From Sympetrum striolatum (Eukaryota; Arthropoda; Insecta; Odonata; Libellulidae): a stretch of DNA of 64,000 nucleotides. The translations under genes were made by a program, and so were the position numbers. The notes beneath the pieces were generated by a model. The model saw only the letters and a list, made by a program, of their open reading frames with translations, made no database searches and was not told the origin of the DNA. Below, piece after piece: positions 25,736-34,640 of the stretch (position 1 is its first letter; each line of letters begins with the position of its first letter). The stretch is from the NCBI GenBank assembly GCA_947579665.1, contig OX388343.1, positions 98,461,657 to 98,525,656 of the forward strand. Direction: 5' to 3'.

Positions 25736-26345
25736 TTCCCATTGAGAATCAACAGGCACTTCAGCAAGCATCTACATAAATGAAATTCTGTGGGTTTGTA
25801 TGTCTTCGATTGGAGTCCACACCGTTTGAATGATTCACTTCAAACTTTGCATATGCCTTCTCTGGGACCGGGAAGGAAGTGCTGTCGCATTTTTATTCAT
25901 TAGTTTTGCTGGGTTTGAACCAAGATTGCTCAGATAGACTTCGATAAGAAATAAAACTTAAAGAAGTAAACTTCACTTTTATCAATTGCAAGCTATATTT
26001 CTTTGAAGAATTAAATTAGAAAAATAGATGTGCAGAGTCGAGAAAAGCACCAAAATAATGAAAAATGAAAATAGAATCATATTTTGGTCATTGAATAAAG
26101 GTTTCTAATCTAAATTTCGACAAAATACAGAAATTTTACAAAATATTTGAGGTTATGAACAACTAGTCCCCCTGACAACCAATGAGATTGTCGAATCCAA
26201 GCACATACATTTTTCTGCATAGTAAGAATAGCTTGGGACACTTTAGATGTGTACTCTAAAGGGTATTTACTAATTTTACAACTGGCAACTCAAATTTAAT
26301 CTACTTCTATGTTTCCTGTTGAGAATTAACGGGCGTTTCAGCTAA
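25736..26345 (+). repeat. Dispersed repeat family R, copy 3, with a repeated terminal motif
   Basis: The body (about 25,785-26,230) matches copies 1 and 2. It starts GTGGGTTTGTATGTCTTCG and continues with AAACTTTGCATATGCC, GGGACCGGGAAGG, GAATTAAATTAGAAAAATAG, GTCGAGAAAAGCACCAAAAT, CATATTTTGGTCATTGAATA, and AACTAGTCCCCCTGACAACC. A motif at 25736-25767 (TTGAGAATCAACAGGC) recurs at 26313-26345 (TTGAGAATTAACGGGC). The two differ only by transitions and one indel, and the second ends CTAA. A repeat of the end motif on both sides suggests the tail of an upstream copy followed by this copy. A CTRR-like end before T would suit a Helitron, but no clear terminal hairpin was found. Confidence 0.6.
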
Positions 26346-27116
26346 TTTTGATATAAGGCATAATTAGGAATTAAAACTAGAGAATATTAATGTAGAAGCT
26401 ATAATTTACACAGTGAAACTTAAAACTCAAAAATAGGAGAATTAAATTAATGAAAAATAATTAAGTATTTACAGAATACTGTATAATAGTACAATTCCAT
26501 TAGCTGATAATATGGAAATGAAATAAAAAGCAATAACTTTGATAGAAGCAGTACTTAAGGATATTTTTTATAAAAATAGAATGATGCATAACAATTAACT
26601 TGCTAACAGTCTAATTTCTAGATACTGCCTGCTTTACACTTGTTGTATACAAACTCTTGCAACTCACCACAATTATTTCTTATTGAAACTGATTTTTGGA
26701 AAAGTCTAATTTACGTAGATATCATATAAAACAAATTTCATCACGAAATACAATTGTGGCAGAAAGTATGTTATGTTATGACATTTTTTCATAAATCAAG
26801 AGTTTAATTAATAAACCATTTTCATATATTTAAAATAAATTTGACGCAAATTTATTCTTCGCAAGTAATATTCATTTCTTCACAAGAATTTTTATTATAC
26901 AAAAATTTAATATACATTTCGATGTTTTCTTTTTAAAAATGAAGACCAATTAGCACATCATGGTTTGTTTTTGTTTACACAATCATTATGATTTCACTTA
27001 GCACTAGGAGTTAATGGAAGTTGTTTTAGCAGTGTTGTGATTTTATATTATCATGCTATATTACCATTATTACTATAATCAATTTTTAATACCATTGTGT
27101 TTGTTTTGTAATGCAG
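26346..27116. other. CpG-poor non-coding stretch
   Basis: AT-rich sequence with no recognised feature until the acceptor string GTTTGTTTTGTAATGCAG that ends at 27116. Confidence 0.4.
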
Positions 27117-27232
27117 TTTTATTTGTGAAGCCTGAGTGATATCAACAAAAGAAAGTTGTGCAATAAATAAGCAGAGGCGGAAAGTTGACATGGCAGCTGA
27201 AAGAAACAATTCTAGCGTCTTAATCTTATGCG
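27117..27232 (+). CDS. Candidate 5' coding exon (5' UTR plus 14 codons), product unknown
   Basis: A strong acceptor (GTGTTTGTTTTGTAATGCAG, ending 27116) and a donor GCG|GTAAATAT (GT at 27233) bound 116 nt. All frames have stops in the first part, which suits a 5' UTR. From the ATG at 27190 (GACATGG context) 14 codons read MAAERNNSSVLILC, and one base is left over (phase 1). This segment has several CpGs in an otherwise CpG-starved block, which is what selection on coding sequence would leave. The hydrophobic VLILC run recalls the first beta-strand of a nucleotide-binding fold, but that is only suggestive. Downstream exons are uncertain; a 27-nt segment at 27,381 would continue the frame. Confidence 0.35.
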
Positions 27233-27380
27233 GTAAATATTCCTTAAGCTATCTATATTTATGGATACCGTTGTTTTTCTTCGCATAAAATAGAGCTGTG
27301 GAAGTGGTGTTGCCTTATTAATTGGGTCATCTTGTACACTGAACATAGGCTAAAACCTGAAATTCACCTCAAAATTTTAG

Positions 27381-27407
27381 GTATCGACTTATACGCCGGC
27401 ATACATG
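27381..27407 (+). CDS. Possible 27-nt micro-exon
   Basis: An acceptor (CTCAAAATTTTAG, ending 27380) with a poor pyrimidine tract and an excellent donor (CATG|GTAAGTTG, GT at 27408) bound 27 nt. With phase 1 from the preceding candidate exon the frame stays open: Gly, then IDLYAGIH, then one leftover base. It is CpG-rich (ATCGAC, ACGCCGGC) in a CpG-poor region. No next exon is convincing, because the following 800 bp are LINE remnant. It may be spurious. Confidence 0.2.
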
Positions 27408-27509
27408 GTAAGTTGAGTTTTTTAGAAAATTTAGATTATACCAGGAACTTCAAAAATATTTCATCATGTATATTACCCTATGTAGGTCCCTTCTACTCTT
27501 TGATTACTG

Positions 27510-28330
27510 CTTAAACTCCACTCCACTGAAAAGGGTCAGCTCCCTAAAAGACTCAGGAGTAGTAGACTAAATTACGCTTAATTGACCACATTCAGTGTTT
27601 CAAAAGAAAGGTGATTTCTTCATTAGGGATCCTAAACTATTTCACAGAATAAAAGCACCCAAATGTTCAAAAATTAGGTTTCACTTCGATTGAAATCCTG
27701 GTCTTTACATATTGCTACCTTATCTGGTCCATGTCAGCCAATACTAACATCGCCTCTCTCAATCAAAATTTTATTTTGCTTTTATAGTAAAATCTCATGT
27801 TCCTCATCTACGGAATACCTCTAAATGTCTGTATTAAAATACCTTTCCTTAATATCTCTAAGGATATCTTAATGATAGCTGATTTTTATTTCATCTATAA
27901 CATAATTAACACCCATATTGATTCTCCAGAATTAGTTTCACTATTTAGATATCATGTTCCACCGAGAGCAACTAGACTGACTCCTCTTCTCCTACATATA
28001 GATTACTCCACAACATTCCCAACTATATACAATTCCAAACCTTCTTAAATCCTTACCTCCTTCCATATACTCTTTCAGACTGTGGATATACACATTCTTA
28101 ATAAAATGTCTGTATATAGATTCTTATGAACAATTAACAACTTAAATTGTTCTTTTTTGTGTACATTCATCTGTGTTATTTTTTTTCGATTAGCATCTAT
28201 GTTTATTTTGTACAATCATGTATATTTATTTTAAATTTCTTGTATTCTGCTTGTAGTTTGTATTCACTATAAAATGGTGCCAACATTCTATGTGAATCAT
28301 TAAATACATAAACATCAAGATGTAAGAGGA
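27510..28330 (+). mobile_element. LINE remnant: C-terminal reverse-transcriptase part plus 3' UTR
   Basis: Although broken by frameshifts and stops, consecutive frames give the order typical of Jockey/CR1-like ORF2 C-termini. First comes a KDSGVV-like block (about 27,545; KDLGV in intact elements), then FKRK-ISSLGIL, CYLIWSMSANTNIASL (about 27,715-27,765; EYxxxIWSP in intact copies), YGIPLNVC (about 27,810), and FYFIYNIINTHIDSPELVSL (about 27,885-27,945). FRYHVPPRATR (about 27,948-27,980) follows. The longest intact piece is 27,797-28,048. A T-rich 3' UTR follows to about 28,330, ending near GAATCATTAAATAC, unlike copies A-C. The catalytic YADD part is absent, so the element is 5'-truncated and dead. 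Assignment to a clade would need alignment. Confidence 0.75.
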
Positions 28331-28813
28331 TAGTAGTTTATATAAAGCCAATAAGAAATAACCCGCAAAACTGTTGGATGGATGAAAACCTTCATGGTTT
28401 GGTCACTGAGAGGGAAATAAATAACTTACAAATGTGGTAGAGCTAAAAGGAAAGGCTTGAAAAATTATTATGGGTAACAAAGTAGGTGTTAAAAAAAGAG
28501 ACGGGGAAAGGCAAGAGCTTATACATTATGTATTTTGCTTAAAATTGTGTTAGACTCCCTAACAGGATTAATAGAATATCTATCTTTCCTGCTTCTGATC
28601 CTGAAATAAGCAAAATAATTGAATTCTTCAAAAATAATGCTTCAAGTCAATGGAATCCTAGTGTAAAGGCCACTAAAACACAAGAATGTTGATTAAGTCA
28701 ATAACTAATCTAATCAATATCGAAACACATTTTGGTAACATACATGATGAGGAGATAACCTTTAACCCAACCCAAAGTAAGAAGAATTAAACCATTAACT
28801 CAACCCCCTAATC
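28331..28813. other. CpG-poor non-coding stretch
   Basis: No recognised feature between the LINE remnant and the hAT element. It contains the 8-bp left target-site copy (28806-28813). Confidence 0.4.
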
Positions 28814-29433
28814 CAGGGATACTCAACCTGGTGCCCTAAGCTTCGGTGAAAAGATTATTTTTATTTGCTTCAACGGTATTTCTTGGGATGCACTAGCGGG
28901 GATTGAGTGGAAGTTGGGAGGGATCAGAAATTTGGTTGGTCTGATCTTGGGTTTCTTAAACATCCAGGGAGATGACCTGTCTAAAGTTTATCCCTCTTAT
29001 CACCTCTGTCCAGATTAAGAAGACGCGTATCTATGTCATATTTTGATTATAATGTGAATATGAAGATTTAGCATGGCTCAGCTTAGCAGGGTATCATATT
29101 CCCTGTAATCAGTGACTAAATGCTGCTTTTCGGAACGCAGCGGTGCTCATGCAGCGAAAACTTTCATACCAGATTTATTTCCCGTAGTAAAATCTTCTTC
29201 GGAGATAAAGACTTTCCCATGTTGTGAGGTTGTAATGAAATTATATACATTAACATTACCGTCCAGGTTGATATTCTGGCCATACCTTGGCAATATTATC
29301 ACTTTACTAGTTAACCATAGGTTGCTTGAAAAAAAGCTATATAAATAAGACCGAGAAAATTACATGTGGTGCCCGCTTTACTTTCGGAAGCGCCCTTGGG
29401 TGCCCGGGCACCAAAAAAGGTTGAGTATCCCTT
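28814..29433. mobile_element. hAT-type non-autonomous element, 620 bp
   Basis: The left end CAGGGATACTCAACC...GGTGCCC (from 28814) is the inverse of the right end, GGGCACCAAAAAAGG then TTGAGTATCCCTT (to 29433). The last base of the right end is changed. Flanking 8-mers CCCTAATC (28806-28813) and CCCTTGTC (29434-29441) agree at 6 of 8 positions, as expected of an aged hAT 8-bp duplication. The interior has no recognisable transposase. The 78-codon frame at 29,112-29,348 has no known domain (it contains FPCCEVVMKLYTLTLPSR), and the zinc-finger and dimerisation motifs of hAT transposases are missing. Confidence 0.82.
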
Positions 29434-29441
29434 CCCTTGTC

Positions 29442-31060
29442 TCTATTGTCTATTGGATTATCATTAATTTCATCCTGAAATGCAATTCTGAAAATGACAA
29501 TTCTAAATTTCCACAATTAACCATTTACAACCTATGAACCTATATTTGAACCTCGTATATAGAAAAATAAATATAAACAATGAAAATGCATTTATCAGAA
29601 CAAAAATTAGGAGGAAATGTTAAAAGATATTTCCGAATGATCAAGGTGCAAAGAATTTGAAGATAGTGTGCGAATAAATTCAATTGATGAGGTTTTTACA
29701 TTGTTCATGTGATGTGTTGAAGTTATCATCACAGCAAAAAGGATTAATTATAATAAGGAACTTTTTCTAGAGGAAATATTTATCCAAGGACTGATCCACA
29801 ATCAAATGATAAAAGTAATCAAGCTGATTATGATCATTAATAACTGATACTAGTGATTCGAAGATTACTTTCCTGTAGAAGAAGTACTTTACTCTATTCA
29901 TTTACTGTGTTATAGTTAGCTATGATGCAATACTACTTCACTCACCTATGTGTCTTATCAGAGGAATAAATATGCTGAAATTATCACTACATTATCAAAG
30001 GCCATGACTGAGAACTTTAGTCCCTGAAAATCTGATGCTTTAATTTCTATGAATGCCTAACTTGCTGAAAAGATTAGGAACTTCTATGCATTTAACATTA
30101 AATTACAAATTTTCAGATGATTCTACAACTTATATTCAGTAATGTTAGATTTATAAAAATAAATAATTACTGACATAATTGAATAATCTTAAACTTTTGC
30201 TCCAAAGGTACTAAATAGGAGAATAATGATCAAATCAAACTTCTTCATGGCATTGATTATTCATTTACTTCATTCCAAAATATCCCCTCTAATAGTTTAA
30301 CTAGCATTATGGTTGCTACATTTTTACTGAGCAATTTGAAGATGAATCCACTTTCAAGTGCTCCATGAAAATCCTAATTTCCCAAATACACACTTCGCAG
30401 TTTTCCACACATCCCTTCCCTTTGTGGGTGAATTATTTTATTCACAAAAAACATTCTTTCTTTCTATATATCAGTGTTTTCAGTGAATAGTGTATTGTAG
30501 TGTGATAACAATTGATCACCACTATTATTTTCCCCAAAACCTAGTTAAGTAACTCAACACTCACTAAATTATAAACTCACAAATCTCCAAAATTTATCAA
30601 GTCATTAGAAATATTTCCCAACTAAAATATGTGCTGATACAGTATATCTCATTATTGCTCATATTCTTTTCCTCTTTAATTTTATATTTCTGGTGATTTT
30701 TCTTCCTTACCATTGAAATGTTTTCTCTTCTTGACTTTTTATTATTCTAAAGGTACATTTCCATTATTTACCTCCTGTTTTACTTAAATGGATTCTAAGG
30801 ACTCATTAATTTGCAATCATTCATTCTCTTCAACTTTGAACACTTTGCACACCCAGAGCGTTCCAGATCTCTTCTGTTTCTTATCCCTTTCAGCTAATGC
30901 CCTCGCTTTTGTCCCTTCACACTCCAGGGTGTCCGTTCTCAACCCAGAGGCACCAGTGTTCCATTCCTCATGCACACCCGAATCACACTCCACACTCTGC
31001 ATTACACTCAATATTTCCTAGTAATACTTTTCCTCACAATACGTCTTTCCATTATTCAAC
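29442..31060. other. CpG-poor stretch, probably including LINE 5' flank
   Basis: Mostly unannotatable AT-rich DNA. At 30,395-30,430 GCAGTTTTCCACACATCCC...GTGGGTG resembles the conserved 3'-UTR box of copies A-C, so an older tail may lie at about 30,390-30,780. From about 30,790 the sequence is richer in C and has open plus-strand frames (30,788-31,021; 30,897-31,109). These probably belong to the region just upstream of the LINE endonuclease. Confidence 0.35.
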
Positions 31061-32675
31061 AAAGGATATCTTGGATAAAAACTTTTCTACTGGACCAGAA
31101 TACCTTTAAGCTTCTTTACCTGAATTCTCAAAGTCTATTTTCCTCATCTTAACGAACTTAGTTCCATTATTCTTGAATCCAGCCTACATATGGTCGAGGT
31201 TCGTGAAACATGGCTCAACCCAATGATTCAATCTCCAACTGTTAATATTCCTGGCTATTGTTTATAGCGTAATAAACGTGTTGGTAAAAGAGGAGGCAGG
31301 GTTGGTATCCTTGTTCAGAGCAATTTACGTCGTAAAATCATCTCTCATAGCAATCCTAACTATTGTAAGAGACCTGAATTTGTATTTTTAGAAGTAGTTA
31401 TTGAGCATAAAAAAATCCTTGTAGACATCCACCACCAAAAATTGGATATTTACTGGATATCGATGAAGAATTATCAAATCTACGTAATAGAATTGTGTTA
31501 TAAATCATATAATAGTCACAGACGATTTCAACGCAAATCTGAATTCTGATAGCAATGACTCTACGTTTATTTGCTATTCCTTCGATAGGCATAATTTAAC
31601 CACTGCTACCTATTCATTGTACCCTCACTTCATCAAAGTGGATTGATCTCATTGCCACTGCAAATCCAGAAAAGGTCGAAGTACACAGTCAATTACCCCC
31701 ATCCGGAATCTCACATCATGACCTACAATTCGTCGCATACCCACTCAAGATTAGGAAAAATAAGAAGAAATATATTCACAGTAATCTAAACGACTGAAAT
31801 GAGGCAGAAACGCTAGAAGATGCAACTAGGCTACCATGGTATGAAATGGTATTCGTTAACGATATCAATACCAAGGTTGTCATTTTAAATGATCTTCCGT
31901 TAACTTTACAAAATAAGCATGCTTCAATAGAGTAAGTCGGATATTCTAAACCTCGAGCTCCGTAGCTCGATGATGACATCAAACGAATAATGGCGAATTG
32001 CGAATTTACTTTCCGTGAGTTAAAACGCAATTTGGTCCTTTCTATAAAAATAATATTTCCATACATATTTATTAATTTACCATTTTTAATTAACTGTTAA
32101 ATTGTATAAGTCTTTTTAGTATGTTTCATTTTCAAAACAATTTTTATTATTTGAATGTTTTATTATATTATTTTTTGTGATATTTATTATTTTCTCATAG
32201 TATATTCCTGCAACTTCCTCTTTTTTGATTTGATTTTATTATTTTTGTAAATCGTTTGAATGTTTTATCTAATGTTTTTGTCATATTTGTTATTATTTCA
32301 TTGTTTTCGATTGCAATTTTTCCTTTTTCTGATTTTATTTTATTCCTTTTGCAATTTCTTTATTGTACTGCTTTTGTAATTTCCAAATCATACACAGTTT
32401 TCTTTTATATCTTTTAGCTAGTACTAGTACTACTATTACCATAGTAGGTTTGCATAGGTTTTTCACACCCCCCATCTCTGTGGGTGTTTTCCTGCAGTGG
32501 ATCTTTTTTCCTAAGATATCATTCTTAGGTTTTTTTTACATCCTCTCCTTCCTAAGTTTTCCTCTCTATTTCTTTTCCCTACACAAAAATTATTATGTAT
32601 ATAATATCATCAACGAAAGTTTATATGGAAGAAGAGACTTTTCAGTCTCAATCTCACCTTAATAAAGACCTTATA
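31061..32675 (+). mobile_element. LINE copy B: endonuclease remnant joined directly to 3' UTR
   Basis: The 5' part is a decayed APE-type endonuclease (listed separately) plus the linker that precedes reverse transcriptase. From about 32,060 the sequence passes straight into the T-rich 3' UTR of the same family as copies A (1-452) and C (44,560-45,100). Landmarks are GCATAGGTTTTTCACACCCC (about 32,450), a CACCC/GGGTG stem (32466-32486), the terminal hairpin GAGACT-TTTC-AGTCTC (32634-32649), and AATCTCACCTTAATAAAGACC. The whole reverse-transcriptase domain, normally more than 1.5 kb, is missing. The element therefore carries an internal deletion. It is dead in any case, having several stops and frameshifts. 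Confidence 0.8.
31105..32045 (+). pseudogene. Broken LINE endonuclease (APE family) and linker
   Basis: Motifs in order across frames are FKLLYLNSQSL (31,105; the N-containing first strand), VRETWL (about 31,199-31,216; catalytic Glu), and GGRVGILVQSNL after an in-frame TAG at 31265. Next come DDFNANL (about 31,520; catalytic D and N, normally GDFN), WIDLIATANP (about 31,640-31,670), and SGISHHDLQFVAYPLK (about 31,705-31,750; the SDH motif, here SHH). Then comes the linker LDDDIKRIMANCEF (about 31,968-32,010), preceded by APW read as AP-stop. Changes at GDF and SDH plus at least one frameshift near 31,150 and several stops make it non-functional. Intact relatives nick target DNA to prime reverse transcription. 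Confidence 0.8.
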
Positions 32676-32734
32676 GATCTTATATCCTCTCAATTTCCAC
32701 ATTATTTAAATAAAATATATTACATTACTTACTA

Positions 32735-32835
32735 TGTTTTCCTTTAATATGTATTAATTCTCTTATGTGTATCAGACAAGGGTTAAAGGGAAATGGGACT
32801 TCCTAATCCCAATTTCACCCAATAAAGACGTTTGT
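32735..32835 (+). mobile_element. Second LINE 3' tail, related family
   Basis: Directly after copy B comes a second terminal stem-loop, TGGGA-CTTCCTAA-TCCCA (32794-32811). It is followed by ATTTCACCC and AATAAAGACG, the same layout as the ends of copies A-C (hairpin, ATYTCRCC, AATAAAG). The stem sequence differs on both strands from GAGACT/AGTCTC yet stays paired. Its upstream part is short, so this is a tail fragment. The two tails lie about 160 bp apart. Confidence 0.6.
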
Positions 32836-33960
32836 ATTTTACTTACATCTCTAAAATTGTAAACATTTATCATTGAACTGATACCTTTCTCCTAAATTAT
32901 AACTAAAAAACTTGGTAAGTTATAATTGCACAGTGATGAGAAATTGAAATTAGCAAATGTGGACAGTTTGGCAAAATTTAAGTTGATATCAGAAGACAAT
33001 TTTTGGTCGTTCAAAACATGTTACAACTCATGGAGATCAATCAGACCCAAAATGAGTTTTTATTGAACAATACAGAATCAGGATTAATGCTGTGGTACTT
33101 GTTAATGTGCTAAGATTCCATAACTGACCAAACTTGTACCACACCAGTTTCTTTAAGGAATAAAGTGGTCTAGTAAAAGTTTGGTTAGTAATGGAATTTT
33201 TGTGTTTATATTCTAAATAATAAGGCTGAAATAAAATAAAGAACTTAATTTATTGAACTATAGCTTAAAACTTAACTCGTTCAAAATATGAAATGGTCAA
33301 ATATAATATTTTCGATTTGACAGTAATTTATTTCGTAAAAATATGGAAATGTGCTCTCAGAAATAAATTATTGGTTGATGACTTTTGTCCATCCATATCT
33401 CTTCTTTAGTGATACAACACAGAAAGATGTAAGAAAGTACGAATTTTCTAAACCATGGAATAGGGCTCTAATCAAAGTTTAAAAGAGGAATCAGACCGCG
33501 AAGGTTAGGTTGGATGAGGAAAATAACCGGAGCAAGATATAAGGGATGAGCAAGGTCGTCTACTTTTTAAACCTTAGAGAAAAATTCCAGCGCTTGAGGA
33601 GAAAAATTTCGAGTCTATAACAGAGTGGAAAGTTCTAATAACGGAAATTTACTTCTCAACGTGTGATTTTTGAAACAGGATTGCCTATCAGGACACAATA
33701 TATTAAGAGAGATTATATTTAACAATAATAAACATTAAGTATGGTTTACAATCAAGAGAATATTTATTGAGTTAACAACTCTTGAAAAGAAATAAAATCG
33801 CGGAAAACGAGGAGAAACTGCGACTATTTCGACAAGCCATTACACTCCGCAATTACGAATAACATACACAGTCAACGAACAACCTTCAAAATAAATAAAA
33901 CAAACAGGTAGTTGCGACGAATTCATCGGCGGCATCTTACGGCCACAAACGCCAACTAAC
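32836..33960. other. Non-coding stretch at the edge of the CpG-poor block
   Basis: AT-rich DNA with nothing recognised. CpG frequency rises again from about 33,480 towards the island at 34 kb. Confidence 0.45.
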
Positions 33961-33994
33961 AACTCTGGCATACAAAGACGAGTGTCTCCGGCAT

Positions 33995-34006
33995 CCTCTA
34001 GATGGC
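33995..34006 (+). promoter_or_regulatory. CTCF-like motif match
   Basis: CCTCTAGATGGC fits the conserved CTCF core CCANYAGRKGGC except for T at the third position. It lies at the left edge of the CpG-rich island, where the CpG-poor block ends, which is a plausible place for an insulator. A single 12-bp match is weak evidence. Confidence 0.25.
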
Positions 34007-34187
34007 AGAGCCAGTCCACACCCCTCTACTCGATCTTCCCGTTTCGGAGGGTACCCCGACATCACTTAGTTCGTCCGCCATCGAGGAGATGTCGCCCTGA
34101 GTGCTTGGAGGGCCAAAGGGGAGTGGGGTCTGAGGAGGGCGGAGTGGGGGACGAGGGGGGAGGAGCGACCTCCAGACGGCCGTGAAA

Positions 34188-34195
34188 TGACGTCA
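34188..34195. promoter_or_regulatory. CRE/ATF palindrome TGACGTCA
   Basis: A perfect 8-bp CRE consensus within the CpG-rich island, the kind bound by CREB/ATF bZIP dimers near promoters. It overlaps an ATG (34195-34197) that opens a short frame, MATRTPQYSADG, ending after 27 codons. No known product. The site is exact, but its use is inference. Confidence 0.4.
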
Positions 34196-34640
34196 TGGCG
34201 ACACGCACGCCACAATACTCCGCAGACGGCAGCGGATGGAAGGGAAGTCAGTGGGACGGGAAGAGTTGCAGAGGATGAGGCGAAAACGGAAGAGGGGTCT
34301 TTAAAGCGCTGGGGGAGGAGGCCTCCGGTCACATACGAACCAAAAGGGAGAAATCCGCACTGTTTGTTAAACTGTTCCTGAACCTCCAAATTTCGAGATG
34401 GTGATGTGAAAATCCCTTCCAATATTTATGTTCTTTGGGGGCGCCGACCGATACAAATTGCGTGCCCTTAATTTGCACCGAAAACGGCAAATGCTGTCGG
34501 CAGAAGCACTGCTTTTTCTGCGAGGGCTTCATTGGTTCAATTAAGATCGTAACGACTTCCTTTCCATTTGGTGGGGAAAGGCCCCAAAATGTGAACTGCC
34601 GGTCCAATTTAAACAGTTTAGATATTTTAAAACGTCCGAA

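Larger units (their letters stand above)
33961..34640. promoter_or_regulatory. CpG-rich island, possible promoter
   Basis: The most GC-rich stretch of the window, with G-runs at 34,110-34,165 and dense CpGs, flanked on the left by 13 kb of CpG-poor DNA. It contains a perfect CRE palindrome and a CTCF-like match (listed separately). I see no convincing TATA box. Open frames exist on both strands (33,982-34,185 +; 34,187-34,381 +; 34,066-34,422 -), but their Arg/Gly/Ser/Pro composition reflects GC content and no domain is visible. If it is a promoter, direction is undecided. Firing leftwards it would transcribe the CpG-depleted block towards the minus-strand exon at 19.9 kb. Confidence 0.35.

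Noticed and set aside
31398..32066. Minus-strand frames of 64 and 96 codons
   Set aside because: They lie antisense to the LINE endonuclease remnant, whose motifs read on the plus strand.
32363..32662. 99-codon plus-strand frame
   Set aside because: It is the translated T-rich LINE 3' UTR, ending in the terminal hairpin.
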